64,000 nt of DNA from Panax quinquefolius (Eukaryota; Streptophyta; Magnoliopsida; Apiales; Araliaceae). The notes below the pieces were generated by a model. That model saw only the letters and a list, made by a program, of their open reading frames with translations. It searched no databases and had not been told where the DNA came from. Positions 33,365-45,442 of the stretch are shown piece after piece. Position numbers and translations under genes: made by a program. Each line of letters opens with the position of its first letter. Within the stretch, counting starts at the first letter, position 1. The stretch covers positions 28,679,544 to 28,743,543 of the forward strand of contig CM035165.1 of assembly GCA_020205615.1 (NCBI GenBank), written 5' to 3'.

Positions 33365-33667
33365 GAAATTTTGCCCTCGAAAATTTTTACGTACGATACT
33401 GATATTGAAGAGATGAGAATACCTTGCTTTTTTTGGATTGTACCTTCCGGTTATATCCTACGTATCATGATTTTCCCATTGCTCATCTCTGTATTTGAGA
33501 TATCATTCTAGAATATATCTTCAAAACAAAGGTTAATTGACATATCACAATTTGTCAACTTATCAAGTAAACAATTTAAACTTAGGTAAGTCACACACTA
33601 AGCGAAGTATATAACTCGTCTCTCCCTCCTAGTTCTAGACTCTTATCTCTGCCAATGTGACCATATC
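33365..33667 (-). mobile_element. Element A2 residual interior
   Basis: Only about 300 bp separate the polypurine tract from the primer site. The left half resembles the last bases of the A3 integrase region (GATATTGAAGAGATGAGAATA vs 39498); the right half is the leader (AAACTTAGGTAAGTCA..., TCCCTCCTAGTTCT). gag and pol are entirely absent. Confidence 0.75.
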
Positions 33668-33684
33668 CCTAAGCTACGATACCA
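33668..33684 (-). other. Primer binding site of A2 (tRNA-Met type)
   Basis: The minus strand reads TGGTATCGTAGCTTAGG two bases after the LTR end, close to TGGTATCAGAGC. Confidence 0.7.
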
Positions 33685-36389
33685 AATGTGGCCCCCCCAA
33701 AATTAGGTATACATCACCCATTACGAGTCGCCGGATACATGGTACAAAATTCAAATACAACTTCATTTATAAATTGTTGGTATGTCAGTATAGAATACGA
33801 CCACGATTAACTATGAGTTTTAATACAAATGTATGTAACTCTCATGGTGCCTCGACCACAACCTTACAATGGTACTTTACATAAAAGTATAGTCAAAAAA
33901 CTATTTTAGAAATTAAAAAATTTGGGAAGTGCTCAAGAGAAACCTTCCGTACATGGGAGGCCCGTGCGTACAGGTTATAATAGATATCATATGTCCACAG
34001 AATTATCCTTGGTTGACCTAAATAGACCCCCAAAGAAAAATGAGAAGATTACTATCATCTTCTTTCCAATGGTGAGTCTTCTCTTGACATATATAATATC
34101 TCCGTTGTCTCCAAGTGAAAATTATATTTCAAATAAACTCCAAGATCATATAGGTAGTGCTCGTAGATATATATTCAGCAAGTGGATGGATGTGCACAAC
34201 CATGTCTTATGAGAACACGAGGTTGTATGTCATTAGACATCTTGTATGATAGTGGCAAAACACCCTTCCAAAGTTGGGTTCACCTCACCCTATTTGATTC
34301 ACCAAATATAACTATAAATGATAAATGATGTATAGAATACAACACACTTTTCTATCTTTGTTTAGGGAGAACCTCCATGACTAGAGACCACCATTTCTAT
34401 TCCCTGTTATCCCCCATTCGACGACCACCAACACACTCTTACAACAACACTCTTATTACACGAAAAATTGAAGAAGCGAAAAAGGGTGAGCACAACTAGC
34501 CCGATAAAGAATATCATGACTAAAGATAATTAAATTATCAATAGCTTTCATCAATAATAAATCGGAGATTTAGAACATATGGTAGATGATAAAACTTTTC
34601 AACCATAGTTGCGGTGAACGAAGCAATCCATTAGAAGAGTCGAATAGACCATAAGGTCTATTATCTTCTCTATGTTAAAAGTCCACCAATAATGTTTTAT
34701 CCATGTAAAATAAATCAAGCAGTTCTCATCCACAATCATATGAATAACTCATAATCATAATTGTGGTTCTAAATTCCTCTTCAACCGGGACGAAGATAAT
34801 TTTCATCACCTATCTTCACGAAACATCAAAAAATCATGGTTATACCAAATCGAATTCTGCTCATAATCATACTAATAAATTCATCTTTTTGCACTACGAC
34901 GAAAAGATATTCATTAACAATTCATCTTTGCACTACATGCAAAGACATACATTTATATTTTAGAAGAGTCAGTAGAGCATGATATCTACTATCTTCTACG
35001 AATTAAAAGTGTATAATAAATATTTTATCATTTGAGACTCAACTTAATAAATAATCCACATCATCGAATCACCCCCACTACTACGGCCGAGGATATTCGT
35101 TAATATCACATCCATGAATTTATATTTCATCATCTGAGACTCATTTCGATAATCAATCCATATCCTTTGAATTATCCACACACTACTACTACTAAGGATA
35201 TTCGTTAATATCACGACCACGAATTATCCATACACTACTAAAATAAAGATAATCGTTTTCATCAAATGATCATCCATCATGATCATGCCATAAAACAATT
35301 CATCTTTGCACCCTTGGTAGAAGAGAATCCATAGCCATAATCATACCAAAAGCGTCCGTCCATGAATGCACTACGGCCGATGAGGACTTTTTTCCACATC
35401 ATTTGAACATTACGGTCATGATTATACCGAATAAATCCTCGTGGTCATAATCATACCAAGTCCATCTATGCACTACGGCCAAAGATGACTTTCAACACAA
35501 TATAAGCATGAGGATGATGACAATGATATAAGAATCAATCAAATGAGATAAAGGATAAATATTAAACATTTATAATACAATTTATCCAGCGTTCAATAAT
35601 AACCAAATGTTATCAATCACTTAATAATCTCATAATCTAATATCATTAATATTATAACAATATTTTAATCATTTCTTAAACTTATAAACAATTTATTTCA
35701 ATTGTTTACACTTTATCAAATAATGCATTTAATCATTCAAAAATGCCATACTCATAAGATTTCATCATCAATGATCAAATCCCTCATCAAAAATCTGCAT
35801 ATACCCTATATAGGATTCTCAAGCCATAAAATCCTATTTTCCAATTTTATTACTTCACATAACATATTTAATTCATTTACTCATAACTAGTTCATTTTCA
35901 TGAAAAATACCAAATCAGTCCCAAAAATATTTCTTTTTTGGGATTTAGCAGAATATAGTCCCATCTTGAACATATATTTTTCTCAAAATTTTTAAAATTC
36001 ATTTACTATTTTTCATATGGCTAAAAGCTCGAATATTTAGACATTTATCATAAATTGTACTTTTGTCCAAAAATTCCGAAATTTACAGGGTATACTTCTG
36101 TTATATACATGTACTCCCAATAAAAATTTCACCAATTTTGGAGTTAACCACAAGGAGTTATAAGGGTTTACTTTTAAAATAGTCTTTTCCCATAAAATCC
36201 ATAACTCTTAATCTATACATCCAAAAATCGCCATTTTTGGACACAATCTAGAAAACTCATCAAATTATCATTTCAAATTTTTCCGAAATTTTTTGAGGTC
36301 GGAAAAAATTACAAAAGCCCCTGGCGAAACCCCTTTTTAATGAAAATACTATTCGTATGAATATGAAGGATCATTTACATGCATGCGAT

Positions 36390-36870
36390 AAATCCACATA
36401 GCACAGTTATTTCAACGAGAATAATAAAGAATGGAAAACCGGTCATCATGTCAGTACGTATACAGACGGATATTCCAACGAGAATAATAAAAATAAATAA
36501 AATAATGAAGAAATTCATTCACCGGGCATGCGATAGAAGCCGCAGAACGAGTTATTCAATAGAATAATAAATAATGGGAACGGTAAATGCGATAAAGCAT
36601 GCAGACAGGATATTTCAATGAGAATAATAAAGAATGGAATAATAAGAAGAATTTCACCATGTATATGCGGTACTTAGCATAAACAAGTTATTCAACATAA
36701 TAATAAATAATGGAAAAGAAAACATAACGTAATGTATACGATAGGATATAAAAATAATAATAATATAAGAATGGAATAATAGAAGAAATTTCACCATGTA
36801 TATAGTAGCTTAGCGTATATGAGTTATTCCAACAGAATAATAAAGAATGGAATAAATGAAGTTCTCTTCA
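36390..36870 (-). repeat. Leader hairpin array, A2 5' LTR
   Basis: About seven units with TTCCAACGAGAATAATAAA and GCATGCGATA cores, colinear with 31600-32060. Confidence 0.7.
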
Positions 36871-36894
36871 TGAATACTGAAAAAAATACCCCCC

Positions 36895-36895
<1 letters not shown>

Positions 36896-36936
<41 letters not shown>

Positions 36937-36955
36937 TAATAATAATAATAAATAA
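36896..36955. repeat. (TAA)n microsatellite
   Basis: About 20 TAA units with slips, inside the A2 5' LTR. The poly-Asn frame across it is an artefact. Confidence 0.9.
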
Positions 36956-38003
36956 TATAATATATATAAAAATAAATATAATCTTAATACCTAAAAAAGA
37001 AAAGTATTATTAAAAGAATATATAGGAATATACTTGAAGAAAACTAAGACTCTTTCTAAAGCTTTCTTAAACTCTAAAAAAATCTCGAAGATTAGAAGAA
37101 GAAGTTCTCTCTCTATAGTTTCTCTCTCTAGAGTTTAATTGAATTAAGTAAGAAATAATGAAGGAATGAGCTTTATATATAGAAAAATGGATTTGCATAA
37201 TAACTAATTCATGAGCGGTCCAGATTGATTTATTTTTTAATCGGACGGATATTATCCATATTTAAAATAAAATCTTTTAAATAAAATATAATATATTCTA
37301 TTTATAATCTAATAAAACGAATAACTTATAAAAATTTACATTTTATATAAAAAGATTTTACTACTATATACAAACACTTATCAAATGCATACTATTACTA
37401 TATAATTATTATATATAAAATATAATATATATCTAATTATTATAATAATAAATACTTTATATAACTTTATAAAAGTATTATATTTTATATAAAAATTTTA
37501 CTATTAATAATAAAGCGAATAACTTTATAAAAGTATTACATTTTTTATATAAAAGCTTTTTACATTTTATTACATTAATAATAATAATAATAAAACAAAA
37601 GCGAGTGACTTATCACGTAAGCATCAATAATCAATACCGTGTGCTACTATGCAACCACGCGTATTCTTGTACTTTTAACACCAGGTGTTTCAACAGTTAA
37701 CGGTAAAACTTCCGCCGTTTTTTTCATAAAATAATTTTTTTGTCGTTTTCTCAATCCGACAATAATTCCATTTATGGGGTCCACCAATGATTGTATACCG
37801 TCAATACGGATATTCCGACGAAAAAGAATATTCCCCTAACTAATCGAATATTCCCGAACACAACGAATATTTTATATCAACTTGCTTACTTTGCAAAAAA
37901 AAAAAAATTCACATATTACCCTTAACTTTAAACTTTTATCAATTTAACTATTTACCAAAATAGAAAAATTGAATACTTTTATTTCATAAAATTCGGTATT
38001 TCA

Positions 38004-38189
38004 TTACCTCCGATTTGGTGTTCACGTAATCAAAACATTCATATATAACTACCAAATCATAATGAATTGAATAATAAAAACACCGCCCATAAAAATTACT
38101 TAAATAAAAACATTATCTCCGTGTTCTCTAACCTTTAATACAATCATTCAAGTGCGAAAATAAAATTATTACATCACATCATTATTAAA
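38004..38189 (-). mobile_element. Family D LTR fragment
   Basis: Reverse complement of the LTR end at 51505-51665 (GTGTTCACGTAATCAAAAC, ACTACCAAATCATAA, CTAACCTTTA). The last 30 or so bases of the LTR are missing at the A2 side, and the other side enters the assembly gap. Confidence 0.75.
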
Positions 38190-38289
38190 NNNNNNNNNNN
38201 NNNNNNNNNNNNNNNNNNNNNNNNNNNNNNNNNNNNNNNNNNNNNNNNNNNNNNNNNNNNNNNNNNNNNNNNNNNNNNNNNNNNNNNNN
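38190..38289. other. Assembly gap, 100 N
   Basis: Exactly 100 N, the usual placeholder for a gap of unknown size. It lies between a D LTR piece and the middle of an A LTR, so unseen retroelement sequence is likely. Confidence 1.
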
Positions 38290-39444
38290 AAGCTTCTTAA
38301 AATTCTAAAGAAATACGTTCAAGATTATAGAAGAAGAATTCTCTAAATTTCTCGGTGTGATTTTCAATTCTAACTAAGCATCCTATTTATAGGAGAATGG
38401 AAAGGATACTATGTTATACTATGCAATAAAATATAATATATTATATTTATAATCAAATAAAATAAAACTTTATAAAAAGTATTATGTTTTTATATAAAAA
38501 AGGTTTTACTTACGAAAACACTATGAAACCACTATGCATAATAAAATATAATATATTTTATTTAAAATCTAATAAAATAAATAACTTTATAAAAGTATTA
38601 CATTTTTTATATAACAAGATTTTACTATCTGCAAACACTATCTGAGACATTATGCAAAACATTATGCATAATAAAATATAATATATTCTATTTATAATCA
38701 AATAAAACAAAACTTTATAAAAAGTATTACATTTTATATAAAAAATTTCTGTTTTATTACATTTATAATAATAATAAAACAAACTTTATCACCATTATTA
38801 TAATTCACAATATTAATCGACCAAAATGCGTTCTCAGGAAAGAAGGGGCTTTTCGATAAGGATTTCTCCTTTGGCGCACATAATTAGGTGACCAAACCTC
38901 TCCTTGACGTAACTTCTGACATCGTTAATATTACAAATAATAATATTAATAACTTTGTCGTCTTAATTATTGATTTAATAATATAAAAATATTAAAATAA
39001 TTGAATCAAATAACGTGAGATACTTATCGCAACAATTCATGTAGCAAATAATTGAACAAAACCGAGTGACTTCTCACGTAAACATCAATAATCAATACCG
39101 TGTACTACTATGTAACCACGCCATTAATCTTTCATACTTTTAACACCGGTGTTTCAACAGATTAACAGTAAAACTTCCGCCGCTATTTTCATAAAGTATT
39201 TTTGTTTTCTCAATCCGGCAATAATTCCGTTGTGGGGTCCACCAATGATTGTGTCGTTGTCTTTAATATTCCTTGTTAAATGAATATTCCCGACCAATCG
39301 AATATTATATAACAACTTGCATTACTTTTAAAAAATTTATAAATATTACCCACACCTATAACATTATATCAAATTCATTCCATAATATTCAAAAATGATA
39401 TTTATAGAAAATTCATCTTTATTCATAAAAGTTGGGATCTTTCA
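38290..39444 (-). mobile_element. Element A3 3' LTR, left part lost in gap
   Basis: Contains the TATA box at 38381-38391, AT-rich U3 and the start TGAAAGATCCCAAC (decayed TGTAAGACCCC) next to a polypurine tract. The R/U5 side lies in or beyond the gap. Confidence 0.8.
38381..38391 (-). promoter_or_regulatory. TATA box, A3 3' LTR
   Basis: The minus strand reads CTATAAATAGGA, identical in context to 131-145 of the window. Confidence 0.6.
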
Positions 39445-39460
39445 ACCTCCCTTCTTATGA
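39445..39460 (-). other. Polypurine tract of A3
   Basis: The minus strand reads TCATAAGAAGGGAGGT before the LTR start. Confidence 0.7.
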
Positions 39461-39740
39461 AATTTAAGCCCTCAAAATTATGGTGCGTACACGGTATATC
39501 GAAGAGGTAAGGATACTTTGATTTCATCTCAGATTCTAACTCCCAGGTCATTTCCTCAACATCTTGGTTCCTCCACAAAACTTTGACTTGAGGTATAACC
39601 TTGGAGCGTAGAACATGTTCTTTCTTATCCAAGATTTTAACAGGAACCTCTTCATACATTCAATCTTCCGCTATTTCGTCCGATTCTAACTTAATAATGT
39701 GGTGTGGGTCTTTCACATATTTACGTAACATAGATATGTG
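39461..39740 (-). pseudogene. pol: A3 integrase C-terminal end with chromodomain-like tail
   Basis: The minus strand reads [12 protein letters not shown], an in-frame stop, then YEEVPVKILDKKEHVLRSK, VKVLWRNQDVEEMTWELE and SKYPYLFD. This is the ending of Tekay-group chromovirus polyproteins: WRN.x.EEATWE belongs to the chromodomain-like tail thought to guide integration into heterochromatin. The short match and the neighbouring LTR make this secure. The frame is broken by the stop at about 39660. Confidence 0.85.
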
Positions 39741-39959
39741 AAAAACATTATGAACACGAGACATACTTGGCGGTAATGCGAGTCTATAGGCCACAGTTTC
39801 TACTCGATCGAGGATTAAAAATGGGCCAATGAATCAAGGATTGAGCTTTTCTCTCTTTCCAAATCTAAGTAACTCATTTCCATGGAGCAACACGTAACAA
39901 CACATGATCTCTAATATCGAATTCTACGTCCCTTTCGATGAAGATCGAGATAACTCTTT

Positions 39960-40600
39960 TGTCGATCTTGTGAGGTTTTTATAGTTGTCGGATCGTTTAA
40001 ATCTTTTCCGTAGTCATACGTACCAACTCCGGTCCCAACAAAGTTGCTTCACCCACCTCATCCCAAAGATACTGAGAATGACACTTTCTTCCATACAACG
40101 CCTCGAATGGAGCCATGTCAATACTTGCTTGATAACTATTGTTGTAGGAAAACTCCACCAATGGTAAGAACTTGTCCCAACTTCCCTTGACGTCAAGGAC
40201 ACAGAGTCTTAATAGATCTTCAAGAGTTTGAATAGTCCTCTCCGACTGCCCGTCCGTCTGAGGATGATATCTTGAAAGCTAAATCAGAATCTGCACCCAT
40301 AGCTTTCTCGCAACTAACCCAAAATCGTGAAGTGAATCTTGGGTCTCGATCGAAACTATGGATACCGGCATACCATGCGGTCTTACAATCTCATTTATGT
40401 ACATCTGACGAGCAAGACGTTCAAGTGTATAACTTTCTCGTATAGGTAAGAAATGAGCCGACTTGGTCAATCTATCAACAATGACCCAAATCGCATCTAT
40501 GCCTTGAGAAACCTTGGGAAGACCAAGAATGCTAAATCCATGGTAATGTGCTCCCACTTCCATTCGGAATTTCAAGTGGTCTGATGGACCTTTTGGTACT
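39960..40600 (-). pseudogene. pol: A3 integrase catalytic core
   Basis: The minus strand carries [40 protein letters not shown], then after frame changes [21 protein letters not shown] and YGRKCHS...[12 protein letters not shown]. These are the D,D35E core landmarks of Tekay integrase. SDRDPRF is decayed to SIETQDS, so the second catalytic Asp is lost, and [11 protein letters not shown] is broken near 40240. Confidence 0.8.
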
Positions 40601-41260
40601 TGATGCTAAAATCTTAACTCGTTGACAAGTTAGACACCTTGAGATAAACTCAAATGCGATCTCTCTCTTCATATTGCTCCACCAAAAGGTATGTCAAGAT
40701 CACGATACATTTGGAACTCCCAGATGGATTGAAAACGGTGTGTTGTGCACCTCCATCATGATTTTATACTTTAAGTCGAAATCGTTAGGAACACAAAGTC
40801 TAGAAGTTGACTCAAAATATTCCTTCTTCATCGATTCTTGCTTAGAAATAGCACAATCTTGCACTTTCTTCCTTATATGCATCGGCTCCCAAGTCCGTAG
40901 TTTGAAAGCGACTTTAAGTTTATTGATTAAAGTCGGTTCTACACGTATATTTACCATCATCACATGGGTCCTGAGAGTCTTTAACTCTATCTCCATCCTT
41001 TGCAAGTCACACAAAATGGGCTCATACGTTGACAATATCGCTTTCGTACTCGCGATATGATCTTACTACTCAATCGCGTTAGCTACCACGTTCGCTTTTC
41101 CAAGATGGTATTGAATGGTATGATCATAATCTTTTTAACAGATTAAAACTAACGTCGTTGCCGCATGTTGAGTTCCATTTGGGTGAAGAAATATTTGAGG
41201 CTTTTATGATCCGTAAAGATCTCCACTTTCTCCCCATACAAGTAATGCCTATAAATTTTA
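40601..41260 (-). pseudogene. pol: A3 RNase H end and integrase zinc region
   Basis: The minus strand 41035-40700 reads LRTHVMMVNIRVEPTLI, RLCVPNDFDLKYKIM and EVHNTPFSIHLGVP. The last is the start of the HHCC zinc domain (E.H.TPFSIHPG.TKMY) with its first two His ligands. Around 41080-41230 are decayed RNase H blocks ([15 protein letters not shown] and [14 protein letters not shown]). Frameshifts are frequent. Confidence 0.65.
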
Positions 41261-41934
41261 GTGCGAAGACAACAAATTTGAAACTCTAGATTATGAGTAG
41301 GATAATTCCTCTCATATTATTTGAGTTCTTAGAGGCATAAACTATGACTTTCCCATGTTGCATGAGAACACATCCTAACCTTTTTGCTCGATGCATCACT
41401 TAGATGATCAAATCCCTCGAACCGGATGATATTGTCGAGCAGGTCTTTGAAATGAGTCTCCACTTGAGTTCTTGAAAACTCTTCTCACATTCCACGCCCA
41501 ACCAATTTTATATCTTTACGAGTCACCGAGTTAATGGAGTAGCGATTCGAGAAAACCCTTCCACGAATCTCCGATAATAACCCGACTTAAGCCGAAAAGC
41601 TACGTTTCTTGATCATTTGATTTAGGTTGCTCGACTTTGAATAGCTTCAATCTTTCACTGGGTCAACAGATATTCCATGACTTGATACTACGTGCCCAAG
41701 GAATGCTACTTCCTCAAGCTAGAACTCACATTTCTTCAACTTGGAATAAAGCTTGTTTTCACGAAGCTTTTGGAGTATCAACCTCAAGTGTTGCTCATGA
41801 TCTTAATAGCTTTTAGAATATATGAGGATCTCATCAATAAAGACGACCACAAAATGATCCAAATATTCCTTGAATACTCGGTTCATCATATCCATGAAGG
41901 CGTGCGGGAGCATTAGTCAATCCAAAAGACATAA
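41261..41934 (-). pseudogene. pol: A3 RT end and RNase H front, heavily decayed
   Basis: Orientation and position imply RT palm/thumb and RNase H. Minus-strand text near 41830-41910 keeps a decayed active-site region (the plus strand ACGACCACAAAATGATCC holds VVFIDE-like coding) and ANAPAFMD-like text. No long frame survives. Confidence 0.5.
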
Positions 41935-42290
41935 CTAAGAATTCATAATGCCCGTCTGGAAGTTCTCGAAGGCGGGTCTTTGGAATATCCTCGCTTTTAA
42001 CCTTCGGTGATGATATCCGAATCGAAGATCGATCTTTGAAAAGAATTGTGCTCCTTGTAATCGGGTCAAACAGGTCATCAATGCGAGGTAATGATACCTA
42101 TTCTTGATGGTGACATGGTTCAATTCCCTTGAGTCAATACAAAGTCGCATACTCCCATATTTCTTCTTCACGAATAGAATGGGAGCACCCCGAGGAGACG
42201 TCTTGGGGACGAATGAAACCAATGTCTAACAATTCACGTAATTGGGTCTTTAACTCCACGAAGTTTAATAGAGCCGGTCGATATGGGGCT
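41935..42290 (-). pseudogene. pol: A3 reverse transcriptase, N-terminal half
   Basis: The minus strand reads [57 protein letters not shown], preceded by a frame with KPISKAPYRPALLNFVELKT and QLRELLDIGFIRPQ. All are standard Tekay RT landmarks. RT copies element RNA into cDNA. A frame change near 42190 and substitutions (CIDYREL to CIDSREL) mark it as dead. Confidence 0.85.
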
Positions 42291-42525
42291 TTGGAAATGG
42301 GTTTTGTCATCTTAGGGTTCAAGGTCAATACAAAATTTAATTTTACGCTCTGGGGGTAGGCCATGAAGTTCTTCAGGGAATACGTAATGAAATTTATTAA
42401 CAATAGAAATATCATTCAAATCTGACGTATTTTTGTTTAAATATGTGACATGAGCTAAGAAGGCTTGACATCCATTTTTCAATAAACGAATAGCTTTATG
42501 GTATTATCATTTTGCCAGCTGCTTT
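42291..42525 (-). pseudogene. pol: A3 protease end
   Basis: A minus-strand frame gives NGCQAFLAHV, then PEELHGLPPERKIKF and DLEP, the conserved stretch between protease and RT. The protease core with its DSG site is absent: gag is joined almost directly to this tail, so an internal deletion removed the zinc knuckles and protease. Confidence 0.65.
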
Positions 42526-43290
42526 CTCTTGGTTGGGTTGACTCGTTATCGCACTCCAAGGGCTGAGCCCTATTTACAACATCTGAATACAAACACAGTT
42601 TATGAGAAATTAGATATTAACGTATCTCGGGTTTCAAACCTCTTAGAAACATTCGCGTCATTCTTTCCTCATTATCAACCAAGTGAGATGCAAACCGGGA
42701 CAACTCGGCAAACTTAGCTTCAGTCTTTGCGACACGCGGTCGTATTGTTCGCTCGAGCTTGATGAACTTTACATCCTTCATGCCGACGAATACTTTCGGA
42801 AAGTACTTGTCGTTGAATAGTTCTTGGAACTTCTCCCAAGACATCTTCGATCAGGCGGAGTTGAGTCACGCTTCTTCGATTCCCACCATGTCGACTCTTC
42901 TCGCAACATAAAGGTGGCAAGGGAACCTTTTGCTCTCGAAGCATCCCAAGACATCAAATATCTTGTGATCTTCTTTATCCATGTCTCTCGCTTTTTAAGT
43001 GATTTTGGCTCTCCAACAAACTCCGGTGGTCCAAGCTCCTTGAATCTGCTTTAGCGGTGACCGTCCGAGAGTTGCCGAATGTTTCCACTGCAATTTGGAC
43101 AAGAGTCTCTCTTTTCTCTTGTTGTCTGATGCGAAACTCTCTAAACATTCCGTCATTCGCCATTTGGTCGGTGTTGTTGTTCACATGAGGATTATTGCCT
43201 TCCTGATGCACATTATCCTGGGTGTTGATTTTGTGGTGACTCAACGGTCTCCTGTGCTCCATTACTAATCTCAACATTCTCGGATGTCAT
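42526..43290 (-). pseudogene. gag: A3 gag
   Basis: Starts at the minus-strand ATG at 43290 (MTSENVEIS-like start, same as A1). The capsid part reads MSWEKFQELFNDKYFP, KDVKFIKLER, AKFAELSRFASHLVDNEER and MFLRGLKPEIR (42844-42617). Upstream blocks are frame-shifted. The zinc-knuckle region is deleted. Gag would form the particle. Confidence 0.8.
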
Positions 43291-43461
43291 TTTCAAATAC
43301 TGTCACAAAATAAGGGTTAATTGACATGCAACATATTATCCCTATACTCCGACTGACCAATTAAATACCAAATAAACTTAGGTAGGTCATACTAGCGAAG
43401 GAATTCCCCGTCTCTCCCCTCCTAGTTCTTGTCTCACATCTCAGACAGGGATCATATCCCT
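43291..43461 (-). other. A3 leader
   Basis: About 170 bp between primer site and gag start, closely similar to the leaders of A1 and A2. No extra reading frame. Confidence 0.6.
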
Positions 43462-43475
43462 AAGCTTTGATACCA
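43462..43475 (-). other. Primer binding site of A3 (tRNA-Met)
   Basis: The minus strand reads TGGTATCAAAGCTT two bases after the LTR end GGGGGCGTCACA, matching the usual initiator-Met site TGGTATCAGAGC with one mismatch. Confidence 0.85.
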
Positions 43476-43477
43476 AC

Positions 43478-43703
43478 TGTGACGCCCCCAAAATAGGTAT
43501 ACATCACCCATCTTGAATTGCCAAATACATAGTACAAAATTCAAATACAACTTAATAATACAACCGTCGTGTAGAATACGACAAGACATAACTGAGAGTT
43601 TTAATAAGAATATTGTCATCTAGATAATATCCACACACAATGGAGTCCTCATTACATTTATTGTCACACTATTTAACAGAATAATGAGGACTACTAATGC
43701 TAT
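43478..43703 (-). mobile_element. Element A3 5' LTR, left piece
   Basis: Begins TGTGACGCCCCC beside the primer site and matches the first 226 bp of the A1 5' LTR. It stops at ACTAATGCTATCC, where D gag sequence starts. The LTR resumes at 60643, about 40 bp further along by comparison with A1. Confidence 0.8.
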
Positions 43704-44720
43704 CCCAGACGTGAACCACCTCGTTAGAGAACCAATGCGAGAACTAACAATAACGATATTGAGGATAATTCCGTCCAACAACTAGTGACATTACTAATAG
43801 GAGCGTTGCAGAATCAACCTCAAAACCAAGGCACAACGTTTAAGGAGTTTAAGGTGGTTGGACCACCTGAATTCCGTGGGTCAACGAATCCGGTCGAGGC
43901 ACAGACCTGGATTATGGAAATAAAGAAAGTATTTGAAGTCGCTAGGGTAGTGGATGAACAGAAGACTGCTTTTGCAACATTTATGTTGAAAGCAGAAGCT
44001 AGTTATTGGTGGCAAGCCAATAAAACCCGGGAAGGACCAGAGGTGATGACCTGGGATAGGTTTAAGGAGTTATTCTTCGAGTCCTACTTCAGAGAGAGTT
44101 CGAAGAGTTAGTTAGAGGTTCAATTTTTAGAACTGAAGCAGGGAGCGATGACGGTGTCTGAGTATGCCGTGAAATTCAACGAATTGGCGAGGTTTGCGCC
44201 ATATCAAGTCAGCACAAACGAGCATAAGGCAAAGAGGTTAGAACGAGGAATCAAGGCTCGGTCAGATAGTAGGGTTTCCCTATTCTAGTTGAAGATGTTT
44301 GCGGCGATGATGGAGAAGGCCGTGACTTCGTTTGAAGGTGGAGGCGAAAAGCGTGACAAAATTCAATCAAGAAGCGAAGAAGAAGAGGAATGAGGTGGAA
44401 GTGAAGAATGGTAGCGGAGGCAATGGAAATGGCAAAGAACAACAACAACTTGAAGAGGAAGTGGAGCGAAGCGAAGGTACTTGAAACCAAAGAGAGTAAC
44501 GGCGCTTTAGGAAGTTTGAAGCATGTGCTACATGCGGGAGGTTTCATAAGGGTGTGTGCTTGATGGGGAAACGTGCATGTTTCAACTGTGGCCAAGAGTG
44601 TCACATCGCCTCAAATTGCACCCAAGAAGAATGTCTGTTTCACGTGCGGATCCAAGGATCATTTTGCTCGTGAATGCCCTCAGAAGAAGGTCGAGAAACA
44701 ATAAAAAAGTAAGGGAGGCA
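43704..44720 (+). pseudogene. gag: D1 gag (5' end missing)
   Basis: Joins in at the fifth codon of gag relative to D2. Text: NQPQNQGTTFKEFKVVGPPE, FRGSTNPVEAQTWIMEIKKV, FMLKAEASYWWQANKTREGP, WDRFKELFFESYF; a TAG at 44109 in the Ser-Lys-Ser-Gln-Leu stretch; then EYAVKFNELARFAPYQ. Three zinc-knuckle-like motifs follow: CATCGRFHKGVC, CFNCGQECHIASNC (44578-44618), CFTCGSKDHFARECP (44636-44676), the Tekay pattern. At least two frameshifts. There is no 5' LTR, primer site or start codon for this copy. Confidence 0.85.
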
Positions 44721-44725
44721 AAAGA

Positions 44726-45442
44726 ATGGAGGTACTTGGGCCATTCTTTGGACCTCTGACGTCAAACAAACCCACAGCCAGAACTTTCAACATGACTGTG
44801 CAAGATGCTGTGCAATCAAAAGATGTGGTGTCAGGTATTATCCCAAACAACGATATTAATGCTTATGTATTATTTGATTCGGGTGCTACTTGTTCGTTTA
44901 TATCTGATGAATTTTCTAAGAGATTAGAATTGCTTGCAGAGAAGAATCTGAATTTCCCTTTGAACATAAAAATTGCTAATAGGGAGGTGATTCCCGTTAG
45001 GTTTGTATACAAGAACTGTAGAGTGAACATTAAAGGGAATATCCTGATGGTAGATTTAATTCCGATTAGACTTGGGGAATTTGATGTAATTTTAGGAATG
45101 GATTGGCTATTCAAATATGGAGCAGTAATTGATTGTCACAAGAAGTGTGTAAACCTAATGACTCCGTCAAATGTAGTTTTCCATGGTAGCAAATCGCCTA
45201 GACAAATGAAATGTCTGACGATTATGCAGGCCAAGAAGTTGTTGAGTCAAGGCTGTGTGGGTTATTTCGCTTACATAGTCGATACTCAGAAGAAGGGTGT
45301 AAAACTGGAGGAGATACCAATGGATAGAGAATTCGTAGATGTATTTCCGGAAGATTTGCCAGGACTTCCGCCAGACAGAGAGATTGAGTTCGTAATTGAC
45401 TTAGCGCCAGGAACTGCACCGATATCAAAGGCCCCGTACTGA
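44726..45442 (+). pseudogene. pol: D1 protease and protease-RT linker
   Basis: Open for 238 codons to a TGA at 45440. Contains the aspartic protease active site LFDSGATCSFIS (about residue 50), IKIANREVIPVR, DVILGMDWLFKYGAVIDCH, then the RT entry EDLPGLPPDREIEF and PGTAPISKAPY. Protease cuts the Gag-Pol polyprotein. The TGA replaces Arg/Tyr-Arg in the usual APYRMAP text. This is the longest unbroken protease among the D copies. Confidence 0.85.

Larger units (their letters stand above)
33687..38003 (-). mobile_element. Element A2 5' LTR, 4.3 kb
   Basis: Runs from TGTGGCCCCCCC next to the primer site to the U3 start at 38003 (decayed GGTATTTCA for GGTCTCACA). Blocks at 34560-34800 match 361-560 of the window in reverse. 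It carries a 900-bp middle section (35540-36340) absent from shorter copies, the hairpin array 36390-36870, a TAA array and a TATA-like TATATATAG at 37174-37182. No protein-coding signal was seen. Confidence 0.75.

Noticed and set aside
36819..37013. Poly-Asn reading frame
   Set aside because: Direct translation of a TAA microsatellite within an LTR.
44251..44604. Minus-strand 117-codon frame (and the related one at 53611-53850)
   Set aside because: Antisense shadow of the D gag zinc-knuckle region; no start context or motif of its own.
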